Below are positions 24,053 to 31,634 of a DNA stretch of 33,523 nt, in pieces. The notes under the pieces are model-generated. The model had not been told where the DNA came from and searched no databases. It saw nothing but the letters and a program-made list of their open reading frames with translations. The stretch lies in assembly GCA_017626895.1 (NCBI GenBank), contig JAGAHV010000130.1, forward strand, positions 1-33,523. The letters are read 5' to 3'. How positions within the stretch are numbered: the first letter of the stretch is position 1; each line of letters opens with the position of its first letter. The translations under genes and the position numbers were made by a program. This stretch comes from Ventricola sp017626895 (lineage in GTDB: Bacteria; Bacillota; Clostridia; Christensenellales; Aristaeellaceae).

Positions 24053-26155
24053 TTACACCTCTACCACATTGATCATGATCACCGGGCGGCGCTTGGTCCT
24101 GCTGTACAGGAAGGAGCGCAGTTCGCTCTGCATCCGCCCGCTGTCGATCTCATGCACCAGGCGATGCCCCATCCGGTTCATCTTCTCCGCATATTCCGTA
24201 ATGTGTCTGCGGCAGGCCGCCTCAATCTTCTCATGTTCCGTATCATACAGGAAGCCCATGGCGCTGACCCCCGGCATGCCGATGATGTATCCGCTGCCGG
24301 CTGAAACGGCCAGTGCAACGGCCACAACCCCGTCATCCGAGAGCATCATCCGCTCACGGAGCACCGTGCTGTCCGCCTCCCCGGCGATGGATCCGTCAAT
24401 GAGGACAGCGTCGCCATTGGTAAATCCGGCCACTTTGGCTGATTTTTCACTGATTTCAAAAATATCGCCGTTGGCCAGAATGAAGATGTTCTCATTGGGC
24501 ATTCCCAGACGATGGGCCATGTCCGCATGCTGGTACAGCATCCGCGTCTCCCCGTGGGCCGGGATGAAAAATTTGGGTTTGACCAGCTCATGCACCAGTT
24601 TGATTTCCTCCTGAGAGGCATGGCCGGAAACGTGGACATCCGCCAGCGCGGAATAGTACACCGTGGCCCCGCGGCGGTAAAGTTCATTAATGACCTTGTA
24701 AATCGGCTTCTCATTGCCGGGAATCGGCGTCGAGGAAAGAATCACCGTATCGCCCGGAGCAATTTCCACTTCCTTATGATTGGAAAACGCAATCTTGGTC
24801 AGCGCGCTCATGGGCTCGCCCTGGGAACCGGTGGAGAGAATCACCACCTGATTCGGCGCATACTTGTCAATATCCGCCAGTTCGATCAGGGTATCCGGTT
24901 TCTTGTGAATATAGCCCAGGTTGTTTGCCGCATTGAACACGTTGAGCATGGAGCGTCCTACCAACGCCACTTTCCTTCCACAGCGCTCGGCCGCCGTAAA
25001 GATCTGCTGCAGACGTGAGGTATTGGAGGAGAAGGTGGCCACAAAAATGCGTCCGGTAGCCCCGTTGAACATCTCGGCCATGGTCTCGCCCACATGCCGC
25101 TCCGATTTGGTAAAGCCGGGAACCTCAATATTGGTGGATTCACAGACAAACAGCAGCACGCCCTCCCGGCCAATCTGCGCAATCCGCTGCAGGTCCATAA
25201 TTCCGCCGTTAATAGGCGTATAGTCGATTTTGAAGTCGCCTGAATGCATGACAATGCCCGCCGGCGTACGGATGGCAAACATGAACGCATCCTCAATGGA
25301 GTGGTTCACATGGATGAATTCCACGGAAAAACAGCCGCTCTGAATGGTCTCACCATCCTCAACCACCACCAGCTTGGCGGACTTGGCCAGGCTGGAGACC
25401 CGGTCATTCAGCTTGTACCGGATGAGCTCAATGGTCATCCTGCCGCCGTAGATGGGGGCATTCAGGCGCTCCAGCAGATACGGGAGGCCGCCGATATGGT
25501 CCTCATGTCCATGGGTGATAAATATGCCGCGCACACGGTCCTTGTTGTCCACCACATACTTGAAATCCGGAATGACCGCATCCACGCCCGGCATCGTCTC
25601 ATCCGGGAACAGCTGACCGCAGTCCACAATGATGATGTCATTTCCGTACTCATATGCCGTCATGTTCTTGCCGATTTCACACATGCCGCCCAGCGGGATC
25701 ATCCGCAGGGTTCCTTTGGGCACATGTGCGCTGGCATAGGACCGCATCGTCGGGGGCTTTTTCCCGACGAAGGTCAGGTTCTGGGAGATCATCGGCTTAT
25801 CCCGAAGGGGAACAGGCACCGCGATCTTCCGCCGCCCGGGCACCGCGCCCGGCATCCGGGAACGTCCGCCCGGCACCTTTCCCTCCGGCATCTGGGTATT
25901 TCCGGGAACTCTTGTCCCCGTCTGGCGCAGCAGCGGCGCTTTCTTGCGGCCTATGGCCTTTTCCGGTGTCTTGTCCGGCGTGCCCGGTCCTTTCCCGTTC
26001 CGGCTCACCGGCACTTTCTTTTCAGGCGCCGGCTGGGCCGCCTTTTTCACCGGATTCACACTTTTGGTCGGTGTATTTCTGGTCGGTGCATTTCTGAGCT
26101 GTGGTTTGCTCTGCGTATTTCTTGTCTGTGTATTTTTCGTATTTGTTCTAACCAT
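24053..26155 (-). CDS. rnj: Ribonuclease J with long basic N-terminal extension
   Basis: The ATG at 26155 follows AAAGGA. Residues 149-700 are a complete RNase J: metallo-beta-lactamase motif HGHEDH at 215-220, IPLGGMCEIGKN, a beta-CASP region with STGSQGEPMSAL, and a C-terminal oligomerisation domain. RNase J is the dual 5'-3' exo- and endoribonuclease of Bacillota RNA turnover. The first about 148 residues are unusual: rich in Lys, Arg, Pro, Thr and Gly, with repeating TRNTQ/TKNTQ/TRNTP units, and predicted disordered. This may be a partner- or RNA-binding tail. A TTGCAA-17-TATAAT promoter lies about 150 bp upstream. Confidence 0.94.
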   Translation of the reverse strand: MVRTNTKNTQTRNTQSKPQLRNAPTRNTPTKSVNPVKKAAQPAPEKKVPVSRNGKGPGTPDKTPEKAIGRKKAPLLRQTGTRVPGNTQMPEGKVPGGRSRMPGAVPGRRKIAVPVPLRDKPMISQNLTFVGKKPPTMRSYASAHVPKGTLRMIPLGGMCEIGKNMTAYEYGNDIIIVDCGQLFPDETMPGVDAVIPDFKYVVDNKDRVRGIFITHGHEDHIGGLPYLLERLNAPIYGGRMTIELIRYKLNDRVSSLAKSAKLVVVEDGETIQSGCFSVEFIHVNHSIEDAFMFAIRTPAGIVMHSGDFKIDYTPINGGIMDLQRIAQIGREGVLLFVCESTNIEVPGFTKSERHVGETMAEMFNGATGRIFVATFSSNTSRLQQIFTAAERCGRKVALVGRSMLNVFNAANNLGYIHKKPDTLIELADIDKYAPNQVVILSTGSQGEPMSALTKIAFSNHKEVEIAPGDTVILSSTPIPGNEKPIYKVINELYRRGATVYYSALADVHVSGHASQEEIKLVHELVKPKFFIPAHGETRMLYQHADMAHRLGMPNENIFILANGDIFEISEKSAKVAGFTNGDAVLIDGSIAGEADSTVLRERMMLSDDGVVAVALAVSAGSGYIIGMPGVSAMGFLYDTEHEKIEAACRRHITEYAEKMNRMGHRLVHEIDSGRMQSELRSFLYSRTKRRPVIMINVVEV

Positions 26156-26301
26156 ACATTTCCTTTCTGCTGAAACATACAAAAGAAGCGCATCCATCTG
26201 CGCTTCGTGATATTAAAAAGTCATTTATATCGGTTCAGTACGGAGGTCATCCCGACTGATAAAACCCAAATGTCATTCATACCTGCCAAAGGCATGCGCG
26301 C

Positions 26302-26330
26302 ATTATAGCAAGTTCTCCATCCTTTTGCAA
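26302..26330 (-). promoter_or_regulatory. RNase J promoter
   Basis: On the minus strand TTGCAA (26325-26330) and a perfect TATAAT (26302-26307) are 17 bp apart. The leader would be about 140 nt. Confidence 0.7.
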
Positions 26331-26496
26331 TAGCCCATCTGCGGGATTTCCCGTCCCATGTTCACAGCTTCAATTGCATGTTCAGAGGATCTGGCAGAAC
26401 TCGGCAAATGTTCTGTCCGATGCCAGAGGAAACTGCACCGTACCCCGTTCAGAACTGACCGCTCCCGTGTTCACAGAACAGTTTGGAAATCCTTTC

Positions 26497-26525
26497 TTGA
26501 ATTTCCCGGATAAGTGTGATAAAGT
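26497..26525 (+). promoter_or_regulatory. Possible promoter of the ABC exporter operon
   Basis: TTGAAT and TAAAGT are 17 bp apart, in the right place to transcribe the repeat array and the ABC genes. The match to consensus is moderate. Confidence 0.4.
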
Positions 26526-26575
26526 GGCACCGAAAAAGAAAGCTTTCCAATTATAGAGAAATGACAAAAAAGAGT

Positions 26576-26658
26576 GGTCCTGTCGCGCCGTGACAGGATG
26601 TCAAATTCAGGTCACTGACAAAACAACTCAGGCCAGGACTAACGTTGAGGCCTGCAAA
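26576..26658 (+). repeat. Diverged repeat copy C0
   Basis: The first unit of the array before the ABC ATPase: GAGTGGTC, core stem CTGTC/GACAG with a different loop (GCGCCGT), outer closing AACTC, and the conserved AACGTTGAGGCCTGCAAA end. It differs at many positions from the next three units. Confidence 0.65.
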
Positions 26659-26931
26659 GGAGTTTCCCTGTCGCGCAGCGACAGTTTGTCAAATCCAGGC
26701 CTCAGACAAAAAGCAACTCCGGCAAACGACCAACATTGAGGACTGCAAAGGAGTTGCCCTGTCGCGCAGCGACAGTTTGTCAAATCCAGGCCTCAGACAA
26801 AAAGCAACTCCGGCAAATGACCAACATTGAGGACTGCAAAGGAGTTGCCCTGTCGCGCAGCGACAGTTTGTCAAATCCAGGCCTCAGACAAAAAGCAACT
26901 CCGGCAAACGGCCAACATTGAGGACTGCAAA
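26659..26931 (+). repeat. Three near-identical 91-bp tandem SD-bearing repeats
   Basis: Units at 26659-26749, 26750-26840 and 26841-26931 differ at only two or three positions. Each has GGAGTTGC (GGAGTTTC in the first), the hairpin CTGTCGC-GCA-GCGACAG, TTTGTC...GACAAA, the outer-stem partner GCAACTCC and the end GAGGACTGCAAA. The last is followed by GGAG, 7 nt before the ABC ATPase start. The 91-bp unit length is not a multiple of three, so open frames across it are incidental. Confidence 0.92.
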
Positions 26932-26942
26932 GGAGCATCTCC

Positions 26943-27644
26943 GTGGGATACATCACCTTCGATCACGTTTCAAAACATTATAATACCGGCGGAACCGTTG
27001 TCCGCGCCCTGGATGATGTCAGCTTCGACATTGAAAAGGGCGAATTCTGTGTCGTCCTCGGCCCCTCCGGCGCCGGAAAAACCACCCTGCTCAATCTGCT
27101 GGGCGGAATGGACAAAGCCACCCGCGGCACGATTGTCGTGGGCGGCAAACAGGTCACCTCGCTCAACGGGCGTCAGCTGACGGACTACCGCCGCACCGAT
27201 GTGGGATTTGTCTTCCAGTTTTACAACCTCATGCCCAACCTGACCGCCCTTGAAAATGTGGAACTGGCCCGCCAGGTCTGTAAAAATGCCCTGGATCCGC
27301 GGGTAGTCATGGAGCAGGTCGGCCTCTCGGACCGGCTTTCCAATTTCCCCGCCCAGCTCTCCGGCGGCGAGCAGCAGCGCGTTTCCATCGCCCGGGCCCT
27401 CTGCAAGAACCCGGCCCTTCTCCTGTGTGATGAGCCCACCGGCGCCCTTGATTCCAAAACCGGCGTACAGGTTCTCTCGCTTCTCACGGACATCAGCCGC
27501 AATCACGGCGCCACTGTCGTGATTATTACTCACAACGCCACCATTGCCCGTCTTGGCAACCGCATCATCCACGTCAAAAACGGAACCGTCGCCTCCGTTG
27601 AAACCCAGGAACATCCGGAAAGCGTAGAGGAGATTTCATGGTAA
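26943..27644 (+). CDS. ABC transporter ATP-binding protein (MacB/LolD type)
   Basis: The 233-residue protein starts at GTG 26943, 7 nt after AAAGGAG of the last tandem repeat. Walker A is GPSGAGKTTLLNLL, the signature LSGGEQQRVSIARAL and Walker B LLLCDEPTGALD, with a Q-loop in FVFQFYNLMP. The sequence groups with the MacB/LolD/FtsE class that drives mechanotransmission rather than transmembrane transport. It overlaps the permease gene by 7 bp. Together with the permease and the adaptor it forms an exporter for a peptide, lipid or drug. The exported substrate is unknown. Confidence 0.95.
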   Translation: MGYITFDHVSKHYNTGGTVVRALDDVSFDIEKGEFCVVLGPSGAGKTTLLNLLGGMDKATRGTIVVGGKQVTSLNGRQLTDYRRTDVGFVFQFYNLMPNLTALENVELARQVCKNALDPRVVMEQVGLSDRLSNFPAQLSGGEQQRVSIARALCKNPALLLCDEPTGALDSKTGVQVLSLLTDISRNHGATVVIITHNATIARLGNRIIHVKNGTVASVETQEHPESVEEISW

Positions 27645-29956
27645 AAGCAAACCGAAACGTGCTGGGCATCAAGCTGAGACGGGACATGCTGCGGGCCGCC
27701 ATGCAGTTTCTTTCCATCATTGCCCTGTGTGCGCTGGGAACCTTTGCCTTTTCCGCACTGGACGGAACCGCCCGTATGGTCCGCGTCACCGTGAATCACT
27801 ACTTTGAGGAAAACAATCTGGCCGACCTGTTCATCACGCTGCCCCGGGCAGACCGCACGGCACTGGCCGGATTCAGGGATATTGCGGGAATCCGGCAGCT
27901 CCGGGCCCGGGCGGTCTTTGACATGGATGCCGACGGCCTGGGCGAGGATACCCAGCTCAACGTGGTCCTGTATGACGGGGCCATGGACATCAACATCCCC
28001 CTGCTCCGGGAGGGCACGGTGCTTGACACCTCCGACCTGCGCGGCTGCCTGATGGAAGAGCGTTTTGCCCATGTACATGACCTGCATCCCGGGGACAGGG
28101 TCACGCTCCGCCAGGACGGCCAGCGGACCGATTTCGTCATCCGGGGTCTGGTCACCTCGCCGGAATTTATCGTCGTCTCCAGTGATGTGGCGGCCGATCC
28201 GGAGACCTACGGCTATATTCTGGCCAACAGCGCCGCCTTTCCGGAGGTCCCGCTGACCCAGATCATCCTGAAAGCGGATCCCGGAACCGATGTCACCGAC
28301 CTGGCCGGGCGAATCAGCACCCGCTTTCCCGAGGCCCTGATCGTCGACCACGGGGCCCATAAAAGCACCTCCCGCATCAACAACGATGCGCAGATGTTTG
28401 AAAACATGACCCTGATTTTCCCGCTGCTGGCGTATTTCATCGCCGCCCTGATCGTCATGACCACCCTGGAACGGATGATTGACAACCAGCGGCTGCAGCT
28501 GGGCACACTGGTGTCTCTGGGCTTTTCCCACCGCGCCATCCGCAATCACTATCTCTCCTATTCCATCGTCCCCTCCCTGATCGGGGCCGTAATCGGCGTG
28601 CTGGTGGGCCACTTCACCCTGCCGGTCATCCTCTGGAACGCCCTGCTGGGACAAAGCGAAATGCCCTACCGGCTGCACCCGCCCATTTCCCTCCCGGCCT
28701 GGGGAATGGTGCTGCTGACCGTGGTCATGAGCATGGGCATCTGCCTGCGGGCCTACCGGCGCACGGCCCGGGAAACCCCGGCGGAGCTGCTCCGGCCCAA
28801 GCCGCCCAAATCCGGCCGGCGCATCCTGATGGAGCGCATCCCGCTCCTCTGGAATCACCTTTCCTTCAACAGCAAGATGATCGTGCGCAACCTGATGCGC
28901 AATAAGATGCGTTCCTTCATGTTCATGCTGGGCATCCTGTTCTGCACCATGCTCATCATCACCTCGTTCGGCCTGCAGGATTCGGTCAAGCGTCTGACCA
29001 GCGACTATTACCTGCGGGCCATGCGATACAATGTGACGGCCCGCCTCAACAGCCAGTCGGACAAGGCCGAAAGCTATGAACGGCGCATTGAGGCAGACAG
29101 AGTCGAATGCGTCATGTCCCGGTCCATCACCCTTCGCACGCCCAATGGTTCCCGGACCGTGCTGCTCAATGTCCTTGAGGACCGGCAGCAGCTGCAGAAC
29201 CTGGGCCCGGACTGCACGTACACCGCCCTTCCGGAAAACGGCGCGGCCATTACGCGCAAGCTCAGCCGCACCCTGCAGGTAAAGCCCGGGGATTCCGTGG
29301 AACTGTGGCTCCCGGGCGAACAAAGCGCTCTCATCATGCCTGTTCTTGCAGTCGTTGAAAACAACTTCTCCCAGGGAATCTATATGAACCGTTCCGTATG
29401 GGAGCAGCAGCGAAAGGGTCCCTTCATTCCCACGACCATCCAGGCGCAGCACCCCACCGAGCGCGGCATTCAGCAGCTGAATGATCTGGAGGAGGTCACC
29501 CAGGTGGATTTCCCTGCCGAACAGATCAAGGAAACCCTGGCGATGCTTGACACCCTGTCCTCCGTGTTCAACCTGCTGACCGGCATCGCCCTGGCCCTGG
29601 CCTTTGTCATCTGCTATAACATGGGCCTCATGAACTTTGTGGAGCGCATCCGGGAATATGCCACCCTCAAGGTGCTGGGGTATCATAAACGGGAAATCCG
29701 CAGCCTGATCCTCCGGGAAAACATCATCCTGACCCTGTTCGGGATCCTCTTTGGCATCGTCCCCGGAATCCTCCTGACCGACATTATCATGCATTCCTGT
29801 GAGCCTGAAACCGCCTTCTACAGTGGCATGCCGGAGCCTTCCTCCATCGTCCTGGCCTCCGTCATCACCTTCGCCTTTTCCATCTTCCTCCAGCTTCTGC
29901 TGACGCGCAAGGTACAGAAGATTGACATGGTTGAAGCGCTCAAATCCGTTGAATAA
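27638..29956 (+). CDS. FtsX-like ABC transporter permease
   Basis: The 772-residue membrane protein starts at ATG 27638 with GAGGAG upstream. It shows eight likely helices: one N-terminal (about 25-45); three around residues 260-380; one at about 425; and a last FtsX module of three at about 640-770 (VICYNMGLMNFVERIREYAT, LKVLGYHKREIRSLILREN). The two large extracytoplasmic regions (about 50-255 and 450-620) fit MacB-type periplasmic/extracellular domains. It contains two FtsX modules and so may form the channel as a monomer-like pseudo-dimer. The partners are the ATPase and the adaptor on either side. Confidence 0.92.
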   Translation: MVKANRNVLGIKLRRDMLRAAMQFLSIIALCALGTFAFSALDGTARMVRVTVNHYFEENNLADLFITLPRADRTALAGFRDIAGIRQLRARAVFDMDADGLGEDTQLNVVLYDGAMDINIPLLREGTVLDTSDLRGCLMEERFAHVHDLHPGDRVTLRQDGQRTDFVIRGLVTSPEFIVVSSDVAADPETYGYILANSAAFPEVPLTQIILKADPGTDVTDLAGRISTRFPEALIVDHGAHKSTSRINNDAQMFENMTLIFPLLAYFIAALIVMTTLERMIDNQRLQLGTLVSLGFSHRAIRNHYLSYSIVPSLIGAVIGVLVGHFTLPVILWNALLGQSEMPYRLHPPISLPAWGMVLLTVVMSMGICLRAYRRTARETPAELLRPKPPKSGRRILMERIPLLWNHLSFNSKMIVRNLMRNKMRSFMFMLGILFCTMLIITSFGLQDSVKRLTSDYYLRAMRYNVTARLNSQSDKAESYERRIEADRVECVMSRSITLRTPNGSRTVLLNVLEDRQQLQNLGPDCTYTALPENGAAITRKLSRTLQVKPGDSVELWLPGEQSALIMPVLAVVENNFSQGIYMNRSVWEQQRKGPFIPTTIQAQHPTERGIQQLNDLEEVTQVDFPAEQIKETLAMLDTLSSVFNLLTGIALALAFVICYNMGLMNFVERIREYATLKVLGYHKREIRSLILRENIILTLFGILFGIVPGILLTDIIMHSCEPETAFYSGMPEPSSIVLASVITFAFSIFLQLLLTRKVQKIDMVEALKSVE

Positions 29957-29962
29957 ACAAAA

Positions 29963-30049
29963 GGAGCGCCCCTGTCGCGCAACGACAGTTTGCCAAATTC
30001 GGGCCATAACAAAGCCGCTCCGGCATATGACCAACACTGAAACTTTAAA
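29963..30049 (+). repeat. SD-bearing structured repeat, copy D
   Basis: An 87-bp unit between permease and adaptor genes: GGAGCG, hairpin CTGTCGC-GCA(A)-CGACAG variant, closing CGCTCC (perfect partner of GGAGCG), CATATGACCAACACTGAAAC and the TTTAAAGGAG SD. Its outer stem changed on both sides relative to the tandem copies. Confidence 0.75.
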
Positions 30050-30060
30050 GGAGTATGAAC

Positions 30061-31089
30061 ATGATCCGAACCTCTGCCCTCCTGCTCTGCCTGCTCTTCC
30101 TGTTCTCTGCCGCCGCTCTGGCCTCTACCTCAGATGCCACCATTGTGGCGCCGGAAACGCTCAAGCTTACCGCACCCTGCTCCGGCACCCTTCTTCCCTT
30201 TGACTGGGTGCGCGGCGACAGCGTGTCCAGCGAAGATATCCTCTTCAGCTATCAGACCAATCCCATCTATGCCCCGGATGCCGGAAAAGTGGTCGCCGTC
30301 TATGCGGCCGCGGGCGATGATGCCAGCCGGATTCAGAGCCACTATGGCGCTCTGGCCGTCATTGAACCGGTTCACCCGCTCTACCTGGCCGCCAGTAACG
30401 CTCAGGCCTACGACGACGATGAAAACAAGTACCTGCACGCCGGCGAAATTCTCTATCTGAAAAACGGCAATGACAAGGGAACCGGCCGCGTCACCTCTGT
30501 CAACGGGGACAATTATCCCGTGGAAATCCTGACCGGCCCCTTTGATCCCGGCGACTCCGTCCGCTGCTATCGCGACAGCGGTCACAGCAACGACTCGGAA
30601 ACCGGCCGTGGAAGAGTCTACCGCTACCCGGACATTTCCGTCCCGGGGCAGGGCCGCATCGTGGCGGTGCATGCTGCGGCAGGGACCACCGTCCAAACCG
30701 GCGATCTGCTGTTTGAAACACTGGACAGTCTCGCCCTGCCCGGCCAGCCCCTCTCCATCCTGGCCGGCGTATCCGGCGTTCTTTCCTCCGTGCCGGTTAG
30801 CAGCGGACAGACGGTTGCCCGCGGGCAGCTCCTTTGCGAAATCCAGGATCTCAGCAAGCTGGAACTGAGCATTGAACTGGATGAAATGGATCTTCCCTCT
30901 GTCCGTGTGGGCAACACCCTCTCCTACACCCTGGACGCCTATCCCTCCCGCACATTCACCGGAACGGTTCTGCGAATCTATCCTCTGGGCACTCCCCGTC
31001 AGAACGCCTCCTATTACGACGTTCGTCTGAGTGTCTCGAGTGAAGTGCCCCTTTATCCCGGCATGAACGGAACGGTCACCATCCAATAA
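30061..31089 (+). CDS. HlyD/MacA-type efflux adaptor
   Basis: The ATG at 30061 is chosen because AAAGGAG lies 7 nt upstream; an ATG at 30055 touches the SD. The 342-residue product has a signal peptide (MIRTSALLLCLLFLFSAAAL, cleavage near ALA-ST). Lipoyl-like half-motifs flank the middle (GKVVAVYAAAGDDASRIQ and GRIVAVHAAAGTTVQTGDLL), followed by a beta-barrel domain near the end (VRVGNTLSYTLDAYPSRTF). This is the membrane fusion protein layout. It completes the ABC exporter. It has no coiled-coil hairpin of the long Gram-negative type, as expected for a Gram-positive adaptor. Repeat D sits in its leader, separating its translation from the permease gene. Confidence 0.85.
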   Translation: MIRTSALLLCLLFLFSAAALASTSDATIVAPETLKLTAPCSGTLLPFDWVRGDSVSSEDILFSYQTNPIYAPDAGKVVAVYAAAGDDASRIQSHYGALAVIEPVHPLYLAASNAQAYDDDENKYLHAGEILYLKNGNDKGTGRVTSVNGDNYPVEILTGPFDPGDSVRCYRDSGHSNDSETGRGRVYRYPDISVPGQGRIVAVHAAAGTTVQTGDLLFETLDSLALPGQPLSILAGVSGVLSSVPVSSGQTVARGQLLCEIQDLSKLELSIELDEMDLPSVRVGNTLSYTLDAYPSRTFTGTVLRIYPLGTPRQNASYYDVRLSVSSEVPLYPGMNGTVTIQ

Positions 31090-31153
31090 TCCAAACCATT
31101 GCGGTTCAATGCACCCATGTAAGAAGGTCCGGATGACCCACAAAAGCACGTGC

Positions 31154-31197
31154 ACAATAAACGGCCGTCACTTCTCAAAGTGACGGCCGTTTATTGT
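31154..31197. terminator. Exporter operon terminator
   Basis: A 20-bp perfect stem (ACAATAAACGGCCGTCACTT and complement) has loop CTCA. It ends the ABC operon and the opposing remnant. Confidence 0.85.
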
Positions 31198-31549
31198 TCA
31201 ATCGCTGTTCAGCAAAACCTTCGCTGCGAGACGTCCGCTCTCCGTATCCCGCATTGACGGTACGTCGCATTTGTGACACTCGCGATATGCTCTTCTTTTG
31301 ATCATTCCCAGACCGTGTATGACCATTTTTTTCGTTTGCACTCATGATTCGTACCAGAAATCCGGAAGTTTTTGCATAAACCACTTTTAGTTGAGAATTG
31401 TCTGTATCGGTACAAACATGATCCGAATAGGAGACTCCCGTTGAACCGTTATCTGTTCTCATCAATTTTCTTCCGCAGTCATTGGGATTATAGTGCTTTG
31501 AAACAGGCGTTACATCAATTCTAAGCTTCTTAAAGCCTTCTCGAATTTC
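31198..31549 (-). pseudogene. Unidentified degraded coding remnant
   Basis: Two overlapping minus-strand frames look protein-like in succession. One (EIREGFKKLRIDVTPVSKHY, then NPNDCGRKLMRTDN) is open from 31549. A second (MVIHGLGMIKRRAYRECHKC, then DVPSMRDTESGRLAAKVLL) ends at a TGA at 31198, directly before the terminator. A frameshifted remnant is likely, perhaps a transposase with a CxxC, but I cannot name a family. No SD site is present. Confidence 0.3.
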
Positions 31550-31634
31550 TTAATCTGACATAAGTGCCCCCTCTCCTTTTTAATTATTTAGTTCCAATTG
31601 GTGCTGATATATGGCCAAGTTCCTGCCCAGCTTT

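Noticed and set aside
26576..26935. CRISPR array or coding minisatellite
   Set aside because: Units abut without spacers, no cas genes are present, and the 91-bp unit changes frame at every copy, so it neither stores spacers nor encodes a repeat protein.
27530..30037. 835-aa open frame on the minus strand
   Set aside because: It is antisense to the ABC permease with a low-complexity H/Q/G-rich translation and no SD; the plus-strand permease is clearly the gene.
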